Of a stretch of 64,000 nucleotides of DNA, positions 26,701 through 38,880 are shown piece after piece (the first letter of the stretch is position 1; each line of letters opens with the position of its first letter). Source of the stretch: Ridgeia piscesae (taxonomy: Eukaryota; Annelida; Polychaeta; Sabellida; Siboglinidae); assembly GCA_025642075.2 (NCBI GenBank), contig JAODUO010000581.1:164501-228500 (forward strand), read 5' to 3'. The translations under genes and the position numbers were made by a program. The notes below the pieces were generated by a model. That model searched no databases. It was given only the letters and a program-made list of their open reading frames with translations, and was not told the DNA's origin.

Positions 26701-27194
26701 ACATTACAGTTAATAGTCAAAATTTTTGATTAGAGTGAAGTAACTGGGCCCATCACAGATGCCATGTGACATTTATGACTAGTTCATTTTATGCATTTAT
26801 AACCAGAACGATGGCTTCACTAGTTTTATGCACACATCCAGAGCAATGACAGCATCCATCGTCCACTGGGTGACAGAGATGCCATAACAGATGACTCCAT
26901 TAGTTCAGCCAGACCTCTGCAAATGAGGAATGCACTGTAGATACCTAGGCCGTCTTATAAAACCAATGTTTGAATCAGTCCTGACACAGACAGAGACTTG
27001 TGCATTCAGTCAATTAACAGACACCTGCTTCCCATGAAAGACGAACACACTTCATGGTTGTTTTCTCGCCTATTCATAACTCACTTCCTGGTTAGACAGT
27101 GCTACGTTACATATGTCACATAACTAATCCCCAACTGGATACAAAGTTAAACGAAGAGAGATCTGTGGTTTGGTGCCTGCAATGCAATCCTGCA

Positions 27195-27370
27195 TAGGTA
27201 CAGTACAGTGGTTTGAATATTGGACCCTCAATCGAGATACCCTGGATCTAAATCCTGTGCTGGTGCATTGACACTTGGTTTGGCACAAGTTTGTTCACTC
27301 TAGTGTAACTCATGTTCACTCAGCTCTACAAAATGAGTACCTGGCTATAGATAAGTAGATATTTGTGAAC
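27195..27370 (+). mobile_element. tRNA-derived SINE copy
   Basis: A tRNA-like head (GTTTGAATATTGGACCCTCA) leads to a B-box-like block (GGATCTAAATCC) and then CTGTGCTGGTGC. The body holds TTCACTCTA, TTCACTCAGCT and AATGAGTACCTGGC, the same landmarks as the minus-strand copy at 1-190. It is an old insertion with no intact promoter, and no clear target-site duplication was found by eye. Confidence 0.65.
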
Positions 27371-27770
27371 AAAGAGTCTTTGCACATTAATTGTAGCCAC
27401 GCTGAATGCTTTCCAGAGTCAGAGAAGTAGACTTGATGGTTGACTGAACTGCTTGGGGGAAAGAAAAAAGCACCTTGACTGTCCTAGGCTAAGCACTGGC
27501 TACTGTGCTATAAGTAAACCTAGCCGAGTCAGAGCTAGAGAGACAACTCTTCAACTTGTCTAAAAAATACGACATTGATGCTCCAAAGTGGACAACTCTC
27601 ATGAGTTAACATGTGACTAGTCACGTGTCGTACCGTAACGCCGATCTGCCTTATCTAGAACTCGAGACAGGTTTCCTAGGCTAAGCCTAAGGTTCCCAGG
27701 ATGGTAGAGTCGACGACAGTCGCAGAGTTCCTAAAACAGCAGATTAAAGCAAAAAAAACATTGTACTTAC
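27371..27770. other. Start of intron 1 of the candidate LRR gene (minus strand)
   Basis: Immediately left of 27771 is a perfect minus-strand GTAAGT donor. A short TTTGCTTTAATCTGCTGTTTTAG acceptor-like stretch lies only about 45 bases downstream of that donor on the minus strand. Sequence beyond it does not continue a leucine-rich repeat, so a longer intron is more likely. Confidence 0.4.
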
Positions 27771-27997
27771 AAGTGGGTGAGATTCCTCGGCAGGTCTTGG
27801 GGTATGTCCGTCACATTGCTGCCCTGACAGACGACCCTGGTGCGTTGGCGTGTGTAGCAACAACTGCAGGGCCCACAGACGCGCCAGCCCCCTGTCCCGA
27901 GACAGTTGCCCATGGCGTCTCCCGCCACTGTCACCACGACGCCACCATCCACAGCTGACAATCCCGACAGAGCCGCGAGTATCATCCACGGCAACAT
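27771..27997 (-). CDS. Candidate first exon of a leucine-rich-repeat protein, glycoprotein-hormone-receptor-like
   Basis: The first ATG in the open frame is at 27997 on the minus strand, with G at -3. The exon gives 75 codons plus two bases and ends ACC CAC TT|GTAAGT at 27771. The start (MLPWMILAALSGLSAVDG) looks like a secretory signal peptide. Cysteines follow as C-x2-C-x-C-x10-C, the usual spacing of a leucine-rich-repeat N-terminal cap. The exon ends with VVCQGSNVTDIPQDLPRN and LTHL. From memory, the V-T-[DE]-I-P-x-D-L-P-R-N string closely resembles the cap of vertebrate FSH-type receptors, and their first exon also ends just after this point. These receptors are seven-helix membrane proteins that bind cystine-knot hormones. 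The remaining exons would lie at lower coordinates but none was found. The cap is likely real; assignment to the hormone-receptor family is a reasoned guess. Slit-like or other LRR proteins remain possible. Confidence 0.55.
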
Positions 27998-28260
27998 TAC
28001 CTCGACGTGGCACACTTCGACGCACCGATTTCCTCCAAAAGACTTCGGAGTTACCCGTGCGACTGTGGTTTTTCGTCCGTACCAAGCACGTGTCTCTATC
28101 CTCGAAACTCCCAACTACAACTGATGCAGACGACATCAAGCCAGCGAGACTCTAGCGACCCGCGCCCGTCGAACGCGCCGATCAAACCCGCGGCGTGGCC
28201 ACACTTTGGCGGGGAGACGCGGTGAAATGTCGGGTGGGCTGTTTATCGTATGCGCATCCA
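27998..28260 (-). promoter_or_regulatory. CpG-rich 5' flank of the candidate LRR gene
   Basis: CpG is much denser here than in the surrounding DNA, especially 28150-28225. A TATGCGCATCC string near 28238 resembles an NRF-1 site. No TATA box is seen. The position just upstream of the candidate start on the minus strand is what a CpG-type promoter and 5' untranslated region would show. Confidence 0.4.
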
Positions 28261-28495
28261 CGAGCGCACCGTGTAAACGGGCGAATCAGTTTGTAGAATT
28301 GAAACGTTAGTATATTTAATGTTTTATTGTATTCGGCGGAGATCCAGTTTCTATTACTGACGAGTCTCATTCTAGGTATCTGACAGCTGGTCGCGTATTA
28401 AAATTTATTTCATTGCCATACGTATTCATACCATTAGTTTCAGTCGCGTAGCCAGGATTTTGCTTTGGAGGGGGCCATCTGACAATCAAGCAAAC

Positions 28496-28497
<2 letters not shown>
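28261..28497. other. Unique spacer, nothing recognised
   Basis: CpG density falls off to the right and no open frame of note is present. Confidence 0.35.

Positions 28498-28564
<67 letters not shown>
28498..28564. repeat. (TA)n microsatellite
   Basis: About 33 perfect TA units. The AT-rich sequence AAAAGATAAGATAAGATCAG follows directly and leads into TTTATTGTCATGTGG, a string often seen in interspersed repeats. Confidence 0.97.
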
Positions 28565-28568
<4 letters not shown>

Positions 28569-28972
28569 AAAGATAAGATAAGATCAGCTTTATTGTCATG
28601 TGGTTTTATTGCAGATACAATAAAGCATTGGAATGCGTTGTGATGTTGGATCGTCGTACAAATATGTTCACATGAAAATACACTCACATGCACAAAACGA
28701 TTATGATAAAATATATTACTACTTTAAATAAATAAATACATAAATAAATATAATAAAAATTATATTATTATTCAAATTCAAACCCAACTCGCTTAAAATG
28801 ATTATCGACATGACCAGTAACTTCACAACATGAAAAGTTGCTGCTTATTAAAAGGAATACATTTACTATAGGAAATTTCAAGTACCCAGTGCAAAATCAA
28901 CTAGATAATTTGCTTTGATTATATTTAGGATTACAACAGGAGCAAACGGTTGGAGGACGGTCGAAGGAGTGA

Positions 28973-29338
28973 TTGGAGACTGACGCATATCAGGTTTGCG
29001 AAAACAACCTGGTAAGAAGAATCGTTGGAATTAAGAGCGTTGATAAGAGAAGAATGGATGAAGTGAGAGTGGAGATTGGAGTGAAGGAAAGTTTAACAAC
29101 AAAATTGGCGAGGAGTAGGTTGACATGGGCTGGTCATGTGGAAAGAATGGGAGATTAACAACTGACAAAGAGAGAAGATGCCCAGAAAGTGGAAGGGAAA
29201 AGGGGGCGAGGAAGACCGAAATTGCGATGGAATATCATTCAAATAAACACAGAAAGAGTGAGAGAAGAATGGAGAAAGAGAGCAACATATCAAAGGAATT
29301 GGAGACTGCTGTTAGAGAACGTAGTGAGAGAAAAGTGA
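28973..29338 (+). pseudogene. LINE reverse-transcriptase ORF, C-terminal remnant
   Basis: One plus-strand frame encodes a typical C-terminal region of a non-LTR retrotransposon polyprotein: NNLVRRIVGIKSVDKRRM, then LTWAGHVERMG, then GKRGRGRPKLRW, and a tryptophan-rich tail (EEWRKRATYQRNWRLL). The frame is broken by a TGA at 28970 just before it and by a TAA at 29156. The reverse transcriptase and endonuclease domains are missing, so this is a 5'-truncated dead copy, as usual for LINE insertions. Confidence 0.75.
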
Positions 29339-30229
29339 GAGGAATAAAAAAGACAATGGAAACGGAGATCATGGTTAACTCACCCCGAACAATAGAGATG
29401 CAAAGAAAACAACAATGACAAAATGAAATTTGACCCTAGTTTAGTAACCGGGCAATTCTTATTTTGAATCCTAAATGTAGATATTGGCCAGCACGCACAT
29501 TGGGAATGATGCTTCGTTGACCTTTCACCTCTCGGGCTGCAGCCAGCGACAGAAGTGGATAATTCCTAACTTAATCCTATTTGAATTATGAAAAATGTCT
29601 TTGCGAAAGGGTAGAACTGGGAAGAAACGTCTTACACAGGTATCTTTATACCCTCTGTATTTTGCAACTCTATGAATCAGGCTGCCAGGTCCTCCGCTCC
29701 CCTCCATTCTAACTTTCCGGGATTGGCGGGGGGCATGGCCACTGACGTACTGATTTGTTTCATTGTATTCATGCGACAGGTCTCACTCAATTGCATGTGT
29801 ACAGTACCCGTCCGGACACCATGGCCGTTCACTGCAACACAGAGTATTTATGAAAAGACAACATCATTACACCTGTACGCCATGTCACTAGTCACATCAC
29901 CCAGGTATTTATAATTGTTAAGGTGAGAAGTATATCACACGTGCGCCAGAACGCACTACTTCGGTCTTCGTTATTTGTGGTCTTTGATATGTTAGCAGTA
30001 TTGGTATCTATAGTTTAGCAATACACCCAGCGCTAAGGACAAACGCCCAAGCCAATATAAGTATATGTTCATTCAAAGATCTCGTGGGAACACCAAGTCA
30101 CGCTGGGGTTCATACAGACAATGTAGTCTGCAAAGTCTACCAACGAAACTATTACGACTACGGAGAGTGAAGAACCTTTCGAAACATGGCATCATTCCTT
30201 GCCTGCGTTTAGAGTCCCTGAAAAAAGCC
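29339..30229. other. Unique spacer, no gene recognised
   Basis: An 80-codon plus-strand frame at 29672-29914 has no recognisable domain. Confidence 0.4.
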
Positions 30230-30326
30230 ACACACACGCACGCACGCACGCACGACACGCACACGCACACGCACACGCACACGCACACGCACACGCACAC
30301 GCACACGCACACGCACACGCACACGC

Positions 30327-30394
<68 letters not shown>
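30230..30394. repeat. (CACG)n, (CACACG)n and (CA)n compound microsatellite
   Basis: CACG units pass into about 13 copies of CACACG and then about 32 CA units. Several long frames on both strands are translations of the repeat only. Confidence 0.97.
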
Positions 30395-30397
<3 letters not shown>

Positions 30398-30526
30398 CAC
30401 ACACATTATTGTTGTTGTTGCTCTCCTCTTGTTGTGCCTGCTGTTTTCAGGGGTGATGTTGGCAATGGTTACTGTCATCTGTTCCTATTCGCGTTTTCGT
30501 GTTTTCTTTCCTAATTTTTCTCTCAC

Positions 30527-30530
<4 letters not shown>

Positions 30531-30621
<91 letters not shown>

Positions 30622-30630
30622 CGCTAGAGC

Positions 30631-30686
<56 letters not shown>
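30531..30686. repeat. Double (TA)n tract with inverted flanks
   Basis: Two long TA runs are separated by TTTCGCTAGAGCCCAA near 30619-30634. After the second run, ATTGCTCCCAGCGAAAATA (30699-30717) is an imperfect inverted copy of that separator, so the second run could form the stem of a hairpin. Confidence 0.85.
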
Positions 30687-30690
<4 letters not shown>

Positions 30691-30724
30691 GCATATATAT
30701 TGCTCCCAGCGAAAATATTTGATA

Positions 30725-33700
30725 GACTGAATGTTCCCGAAACCCAGTTGCTAAGACATGAATCGGCTGTTCTATCGAATCTGGTCACAAGTAGGTTTCG
30801 ATGTTATAACTATTGCTTAAAGTTGGTACACCAGTGCGCTATGTATATGTGTGTGTGTGGGGGGGGGGGTGTGGGTGTAATATATAGCAAGCCGGTTTTG
30901 CATGTTTTTAAGGCAACGGTTGTAACCTGCTGCGGTTTTAGTTCAGTAGTTTACAACATATGTTTCACCTTCCTCTCCACGCCGTCGTTCCATATTGCGC
31001 AATCGTCGTACACACGCCACGACGTCACCAGAACAGTGTTGCCCGATGGCGTTTTTAGTAAATTTCCACTGGTGGTGCAATGTCCCCAAAACACATTTTA
31101 ACAGTGAAAAGAACACATTTTATAAGAATATAAATGTATCAACGCACGCATCATCGATCGCACGCGCGCACGTTGTTAATCAGGCCTAATTAATAAATGT
31201 TGTTATACTACTTTTGCTTAGCTGAATAAGTAATTCCCGTGGGCACTTAAGGAGACAGACTCAAGTAATATCATGTATTCGGTTTTTTTCCAGTGCGGTA
31301 GGCTTTTCAGCATTAAAAGTGCAGGTTTTCGAGGAAACACGTTAACTATGAATAATTAACTTTATTTCATCTAAAGGTATCTTGGGACATTTCATCAAAT
31401 GTACTGTTCTTTTTGCAATGAACCTGAAAGTACTATTGTCAGTGTGTGAGAAATTTTCCTTCGCCAATAGCCAATACAATGATATTTTGTAGCATTGATG
31501 ATGAGTTGAAGGAATAATGGAACAGACAGGAGCTTGAAGGCGAGATCGGAACAGAGCAAATGGAGAAACATTTCGTAAACGACACCAAGTGTGGAAGAAC
31601 GTACGAGGACTAGCTCATAAATGGGAGAACGAAACCTACTCATTCTTTGTTCACGTATTAAGATATGACGGTAATCATTTCTTTGCAACGTGCTGCAGTT
31701 TGTTGTGGATTATCAGAAACTGTTATAATCGTCTCTTAGTTTAGCAGGACTATTGCCGAGTGAACCTTGCCTCACGAAAGCCAACAACACTGTTTGAAAA
31801 AGACAGTTCAGTCTAGTGATAAAACAGCATGCAGAAAAACGCCGACGTTGAGAAACATTGGGCTATTGACTCGGCTACAACCAATAAACCCAATTCACCT
31901 GAAGCGCAAGCTATTTGCTACCAGATTTTCATTGTGTGGTATGAAAACTACTGTTGAGAAATTTCTCACATTTCACACAAGCCGTTTCGCATTTCCTAAT
32001 GGCTACGTTGGCCGTAGCATGTCGACGTTCAGGCGATGATTTCTGTGTTGTGTTTGTTTCGCTGGTGGCGGCTTGTGTCATGTGAGCTGCTTTCTTGCAA
32101 GTGATTTGACGCAATTCCTTTCTTATAGACATTCGCTTCTTTTACCTCAGTGTGCCATGGGCACTGTTCACAGGCCCACGTTTAAAGAAATACGTTTTTT
32201 GTGTGTAATGTGGCTGGTCAAATTGCAATGAGGGCAGCTTACCGCATGTGTCATTAAGTTGCACTCGCAACAATACAGACATGTTGATATGCCGTTCCAT
32301 CTGGACATTCATATTTTCAAACTTTATAGGTATCGGTGGGGATCGGTTTGCTCCAGGGAGGGGATTATTTACCCGATGCAACTCTGGGCAATGGGAATAC
32401 TTAACTCGACGGCAATGTATGGAATTATACAGTTCACAGACACACACACATTTCACCTGGATGTTCTGTTTTCAGTCATTTCCCGAAAGATTCGTACACA
32501 GTGGACATGGATTAGATATTCGCTGGACGGCGGGTACTGACCAGCGCCAGACAATAGTCCGGATATGGTCCTATGAAATCATCCTAACGAGCCATGCCAA
32601 ACTAGCCCCGGCGGATCCCTACTCGAAGTGTCGAAGCGCAAACACCAGCCCCAATTTGAAGACGTATAAACCTTTGCTGGGAATCCCGGTATAATGAATG
32701 ACCCGTTCGGGAAATCGAACGAACAACTGAATGGTTTTGCCCTATTCAAATAGGCGAATATTCGAATCTATTTGACCCTACTTCCCAAACATTGCATGTA
32801 ACACGTATATACGAGCAGGGTGTCTCTAGTTTATTAATAGATACCACCCTAAGTTATCTTCACATGACCGGGGGCCAACAACACTCCTCACCTGGTGGGC
32901 GATGTTATTGGCTGAGCTTAAATTCTGAGTTTTGCAAAGGGAACAGGCAGGGGTACTACGGACGTAACCAGCTGCAGCGACCCCTTACCAGCGAGGATAC
33001 GTGAAGTGTAGTAATGAGAATGTGGACCGCAAAATAAACAAACTTGATCTTTTTCAGTCCAATTTAAAAAAAACATGTATTTAAGGCCACGTTTGCCAAC
33101 TACTTATAGTTGGTGTTTTTAATGAATTTATAATGAATTTATTTTAACTAATATAGTTTCTCAAATTATTTTAGTATCTTTCTTTATTATTTTAACTTAT
33201 TAATGTATTTTATTATTTATTTATTGTTTTATTTAATCTATTAATTTATTGCTGATAAGTTTAGGTTATGCACTAGGATTTTTAGAAACTTTATTTAATT
33301 ATCTATTTATTATCATTTAACGTTTCGTGTGGGTTTAATTGATTACGTATATTTGAGATATTTATGTTTCATAATTGTTGTATTTTATGTGCCTCTGAGC
33401 GGAGGGTATATTCCGGATATACAGCGCTTTGCAAATGAAAAATATTATTAGTATATTAATAAGTTCCGGAAATATGTCAACCTAGCATGACGGGAAACAC
33501 CTTTGTCCGTTGTTAGGACGGTTAGATAGAAGGGTGTGTGTGTGTGTGTGAGCAAGGCGTGTGACAGGGACGTCGACAGTGGTTTAACAGTTGATGTGTG
33601 GGCACTAGTTTAACTCCCAAGAACACAGTTAATTTTGGATTTGAAATGGGGCCACACGTGTCTGTGATCGTATTAGCAAGAATTCTCTCAATTATGCTAC

Positions 33701-33770
33701 CTTCCTGCATTAGTTGTCTCTTTTCAGTAGTTATTGTATCTCAAGAACTTACTCTTCTACACAATATGCA
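30725..33770. other. Long unique stretch without an assignable gene
   Basis: Several medium frames occur. One of 97 codons (minus, 31395-31688) has a hydrophobic middle. One of 148 codons (plus, 32248-32694) is the longest non-repeat frame outside the gypsy remnant. No family could be recognised for either. From about 33060 to 33440 the DNA is strongly AT-rich. A short GT run lies at 33535-33551. Confidence 0.35.
32248..32694 (+). CDS. Unassigned open frame, 148 codons, doubtful
   Basis: The frame is open for 148 codons in non-repetitive DNA, contains scattered cysteines (CNSGQWEYLTRRQC) and has a mixed, protein-like composition. No domain was recognised. It overlaps shorter frames on both strands and no splice or promoter signals support it. 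It may be chance or a mobile-element remnant. Confidence 0.15.
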   Translation: MSLSCTRNNTDMLICRSIWTFIFSNFIGIGGDRFAPGRGLFTRCNSGQWEYLTRRQCMELYSSQTHTHFTWMFCFQSFPERFVHSGHGLDIRWTAGTDQRQTIVRIWSYEIILTSHAKLAPADPYSKCRSANTSPNLKTYKPLLGIPV

Positions 33771-33974
33771 GAGTATATATAAGTATAGTATCTTGTTTTG
33801 GAATATAGAGACCAATGATCTAAATGTATGACTCACAGAGTATATATAAGCATAGTATCTGTTGTTTTGGAATATAGAGACTAATGGTCTAAATGTATGA
33901 CACACAGAGTATATATAAGCATAGTACCTGTTGTTTTGGAATATAGAGACTAATGGTCTGAATGTATGACTCAC
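33771..33974. repeat. 67/69-bp tandem repeat, three copies
   Basis: Copies start with GAGTATATATAAG at 33771, 33838 and 33907. The later two are two bases longer (GTTGTTTTGG versus TTGTTTTGG region) and closer to each other than to the first. Confidence 0.92.
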
Positions 33975-34179
33975 GTTTGCCCAGCCACAGCTATATAAAA
34001 TATGGTGTGTCTTGAACAAAGATTTTTTAGTATATTAATGACTTGACAGGTTTGATTGTAGTTGCAAAATGTTTTGTGAACTCTTTTATATGCAGAAATC
34101 CACCAGATTTCGAGATGGCAGTTCCATGTAATGATCGCTTGCTTGTTTGCAGTATTGGATGCCTACACAGTGTCAAATG

Positions 34180-34520
34180 CTGGGTTGTCGCATGCAATGT
34201 CGGGTCATTGTTTACTATATAGGATGATCGCATCCCGTGTCGTGTCGTAGGATGAGCGTATGACATGCCGAGTGATCGCATGCAGTGCCGAGTGATCGCA
34301 TGTAGTGCTGGGTGATCGCATGCACTGCCATGTGATTGCATGCAGTTCCGACTGATCGCATGTAGTGCTGGGTGATCGCATGTAGTGTTGGTGATTGCAT
34401 CCAGTGTCATGTGATTGCATGCAATGCCGAATGCTCGCATGTACTTCTGTGTGATCGCATGTAGTGCTGGGTAATCGCATGCAGTGCCATATGGTTGCAT
34501 GCAGTGCCGGGTGATAGCAT
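34180..34520. repeat. 20-bp minisatellite
   Basis: About 16 copies of GTGATCGCATGCAGTGCCGA and variants. Minus-strand frames translate as CDHSALHAIT-type repeats and are not called genes. Confidence 0.88.
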
Positions 34521-36028
<1,508 letters not shown>

Positions 36029-36299
36029 GTTTTCATCGTCCCGTGGCATTCTTATCTAGAATAATGTTACATTTTGGTAACTTACAAAGAGCATAATAAA
36101 TAAAAGTATCGTTTTAATGTTAAAGTTCTCACATTTCACAAGCACATCAAGTAATTATAATAGTTAAGAAAAAATGGTCCATTTCCCCGTAAAAGAAAAA
36201 CACCTATCCTGGTATTGCACTTAAATACTACAACCAAACACTTAATCATCTTTGGTGAGTGTCAAATGAACTGCAGTCTGCTCCCTTGGCTGTAGTCTC

Positions 36300-36540
36300 G
36301 TTTCACCGACTCACCGAAAAATTAGTTGAGACTAAAAAGTCCTGCCACCTGGCGGAGTCTGGGTAATCGAGGCTAGCATCGCTGCTGCGTGACAACCTTC
36401 ACTGCCACGTTGAACAATAGTCTCGGCGGCTAACATCACCGAGAAGACAGTCTGGTCTCTTTGTCAGCGTTTGAATGTTATTCGTGTGCGGGGCTAAACA
36501 GTGCTTCCAGCTCACGGTGCCTGGATAATCCTATCATAAC
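36300..36540 (-). mobile_element. Unknown repeat element, inverted partner of 37221-37560
   Basis: Two motifs are present on the minus strand. The reverse complement of 36341-36374 reads AGCCTCGATTACCCAGACTC then CGCCAGGTGGCAGG, matching the plus strand at 37222-37256. The reverse complement of 36477-36532 (CCGTGAGCTGGAAGCA then TGTTTAGCCCCGCACACG) matches the plus strand at 37519-37560. Inverted motifs at both sides of a ~1.2-kb segment suggest a DNA-transposon-like structure. No transposase is seen. Confidence 0.5.
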
Positions 36541-36901
36541 TTCTGCAATTTCAGCATTATAAACAACTCAAATTTTTATTTCTATTTATCTTGGTGTGAA
36601 TATAAGTTTTATTTATTTATTTGTAATATCTTCCTAGGTTGTATTGCATTTTATAGCATTGACGCATGGCATTGAACATTTCTTAGCTGATCTAATTTAT
36701 TTTAACATATTTTTAATTATATTGCAAACGCTGTATTGAGATTGTTCTAGTAATATATGTAATAATATTATGTATGCCGTATCAAAACATGAACTAAACA
36801 AGTTCAATTAGTGAACGTATCGGTCTAACTATGTACCATGCATATATAGCTAATTAGCTACAGCATATAATTTATTATTTATAAGGCTTGTGGATGACCA
36901 C

Positions 36902-36943
36902 TGTTATGAGTTGTGCTACCACCTGGCGACCAAGCGAGGCAGT
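36902..36943 (+). repeat. Possible 5' LTR edge, matches 41984-42027
   Basis: The string TGTTATGAGTTGTGCTACCA, continuing CCTGGCGACCAAGCGAGGCA, is repeated at 41984 with few changes. There it is preceded by a polypurine tract (AAAAAGAGGGAGA), as expected at the start of a 3' LTR. The match stops after about 42 bases, so only a fragment may remain. Confidence 0.4.
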
Positions 36944-37220
36944 TTGAAGACGTTCTTCAATGTCAGAAGTCTTCTTTCGGTCAGCGATGGTTTTCTGACA
37001 TACTGACCGAATCGTCATCCCCACACGCTTGAGGCCAGATATACTGGAGAAGATTTATACAGGTCATCAGGGAATAACACGACGCGTGAAAAATGTAATT
37101 GCAACGCGTTACGGGCGGCGCAATAGTTGCCCCGTCAACGCAAATCAAAGTCGTTCAAACAAGGTTTGAAAATTACCTGTAGTGTATCTATAGTGTCCGT
37201 GTGGTGGCCTGGGATAACAC

Positions 37221-37700
37221 AAGCCTCGGTTACCCAGGCTCCGTGAGGTGGCAGCATTTTAAGCCCCTAAACTCTGCCTGGGGAAACTCATGTTCTGCAT
37301 TTGTCAGCCGCCAGGGCGGCCTTATCCCAGATTAGGGTAGAGACGTCGATTGGCTCTAAGGCCAACTATGAAATAAAAATTAAAATAACGATATACTTTT
37401 ACAAGATATCATATCCTATGAAAAGTATTCAACATTGAACTTATATTAACACAAAAATATGTAAACATTCAAATTTACAGTTGTTTATAAAATAAGAATT
37501 ACGGCAGGATTAACCAGTATCCGTGAGGTGGCAGCATTGTTTAGCCCCACACGGATAACATACAAATTAAATACGGATACCTTTTTATCAAATAATGCTG
37601 CATTATAAAAAGTATTCAAAATTAAACTTATATTAACACAAAATAAATAGAAATACAAATTTGCAGTTGTTTATAAAAAATATAAATTACAGTAGGATTA
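37221..37700 (+). repeat. Tandem duplication, ~187-bp unit, with GTGAGGTGGCAGC motif
   Basis: CCGTGAGGTGGCAGCATTTT (37241) and CCGTGAGGTGGCAGCATTGT (37521) each precede an AT-rich body. The two bodies (37385-37512 and 37571-37700) share AAAAGTATTCAA, ACTTATATTAACACAAAA, GCAGTTGTTTATAAAA and an AGGATTA end. The second copy ends exactly where gypsy-like sequence begins at 37701. Confidence 0.75.
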
Positions 37701-37703
37701 CGT

Positions 37704-38204
37704 GACAACAATGGGCCTGATGAAGACGACGACAGTGGTGACACCTGGGTGTATTCACTGACACCACGAAAACGGTGCGCATATGCGAAGTGTCGAATGC
37801 TCGTAAACGGGAAGCAGCTCGTATTCCAAATCGACACAGGTGCCACAGTCAATATGCTGCTAGCCAGATACGCCAGAGATGTTGTCCCATACAATGGCGT
37901 TCTCACAATGTGGAACAAAACGATAATAAAACCGCTGGGGAAGTATCGAATGCTGCTGAGCAATCCCAAAACGGAGACATCACATGATGTTGAGTTCATC
38001 GTCTTCAAGGACAATGACGACTATCAGCCGATTCTAGGTTTACAGACCAGCGAGCAGATGCATCTTGTGAAAATACAGAACAACAATTTCCATCGTGTGG
38101 CAGCAGTCCAAGATGATAGCTGTTTCAATTCACTGTTTGATGACAAGTTGGGAGAATTTTCACTTCACAGTCGACCCAGAAGTGTGCCCCAAGATCATGG
38201 CTAG
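37704..38204 (+). pseudogene. Gypsy protease region (and start of reverse transcriptase linker)
   Basis: The frame carries the retropepsin active-site motif DTGAT (FQIDTGATVNML) near 37831 and a later ILGLQTSEQM stretch typical of gypsy proteases. It begins with an acidic stretch (GPDEDDDSGDT). A frame change near 38150 separates it from the reverse transcriptase region. Confidence 0.8.
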
Positions 38205-38880
38205 CCGACGGATACCCATAGCCGTTCGACCGCAACTTAAGGGCGAACGTGAGCGACTGACAGCCATGGGTGTCATTGCTCATGTGGATGAATCGACACC
38301 ATGGGTCAGTCACGTGGTAGTTGTGAAGAAGAGGTCAGGCGCCTTAAGGGTGTGCATAGACCCTCACGGAGCATTACACAGCCGAAGATGTGCTACATGA
38401 CCTGCAAGGAGCAACTGTTTCTCGAAGGCAGACGTCTCGTCTGGTTACTGGCACGTCAAGTTAGATGACAAATCCAGCCTGTTGACGACGTTCCAGACAT
38501 GTTTTGGAAGATACAGGTGGTGTCGCCTGCCTTTTGGCACAACGGTGTCAAGTGAAGTGTTCCAAAAACACCTTCATCATCTGCATAGCGGACAACATAG
38601 TAATCTATGGCAAGACATCCGAAGAGCACGATGAGAATTTAATTTATTGCGAAAGTTCTTCGAGCGGTGTCTGGGGACAGGCATCAAACTCAACAAAGAC
38701 AAGCTGGACGTCGGACTGAAAGAGGTCACATTCATAGGTCACCGAATCACGAAGGAAGGGTTATGCGTGGACCCAGCTAAAGTATCGGCAATCAGTGAGA
38801 TGCAGCCACCGACCAACATGAATGATTCATGGGCATGGCGAACTACCTGGCGCGGTTCATGTCTCACCTGACGGACACCA
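38150..38880 (+). pseudogene. Gypsy reverse transcriptase, frameshifted, catalytic motif altered
   Basis: Recognisable blocks are spread over several frames: VVVVKKRSGALRVCIDP, then KADVSSGYWHVKLD (motif A), then FGRYRWCRLPFG, then CIADNIVIYGK where the family normally has Asp-Asp, then KEVTFIGHRITKEGL. The Asp-to-Asn change removes a metal-binding residue. In-frame breaks occur around 38400, 38560, 38640 and 38825. Confidence 0.8.

Noticed and set aside
30065..30514. Histidine-threonine-rich 149-codon frame
   Set aside because: Most of it is translation of the CA/CACACG microsatellite.
31395..31688. Minus-strand frame that looks faintly like two receptor membrane helices
   Set aside because: The apparent start is not ATG, only one short hydrophobic stretch is convincing, and no conserved receptor motif is visible. 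Left unassigned.
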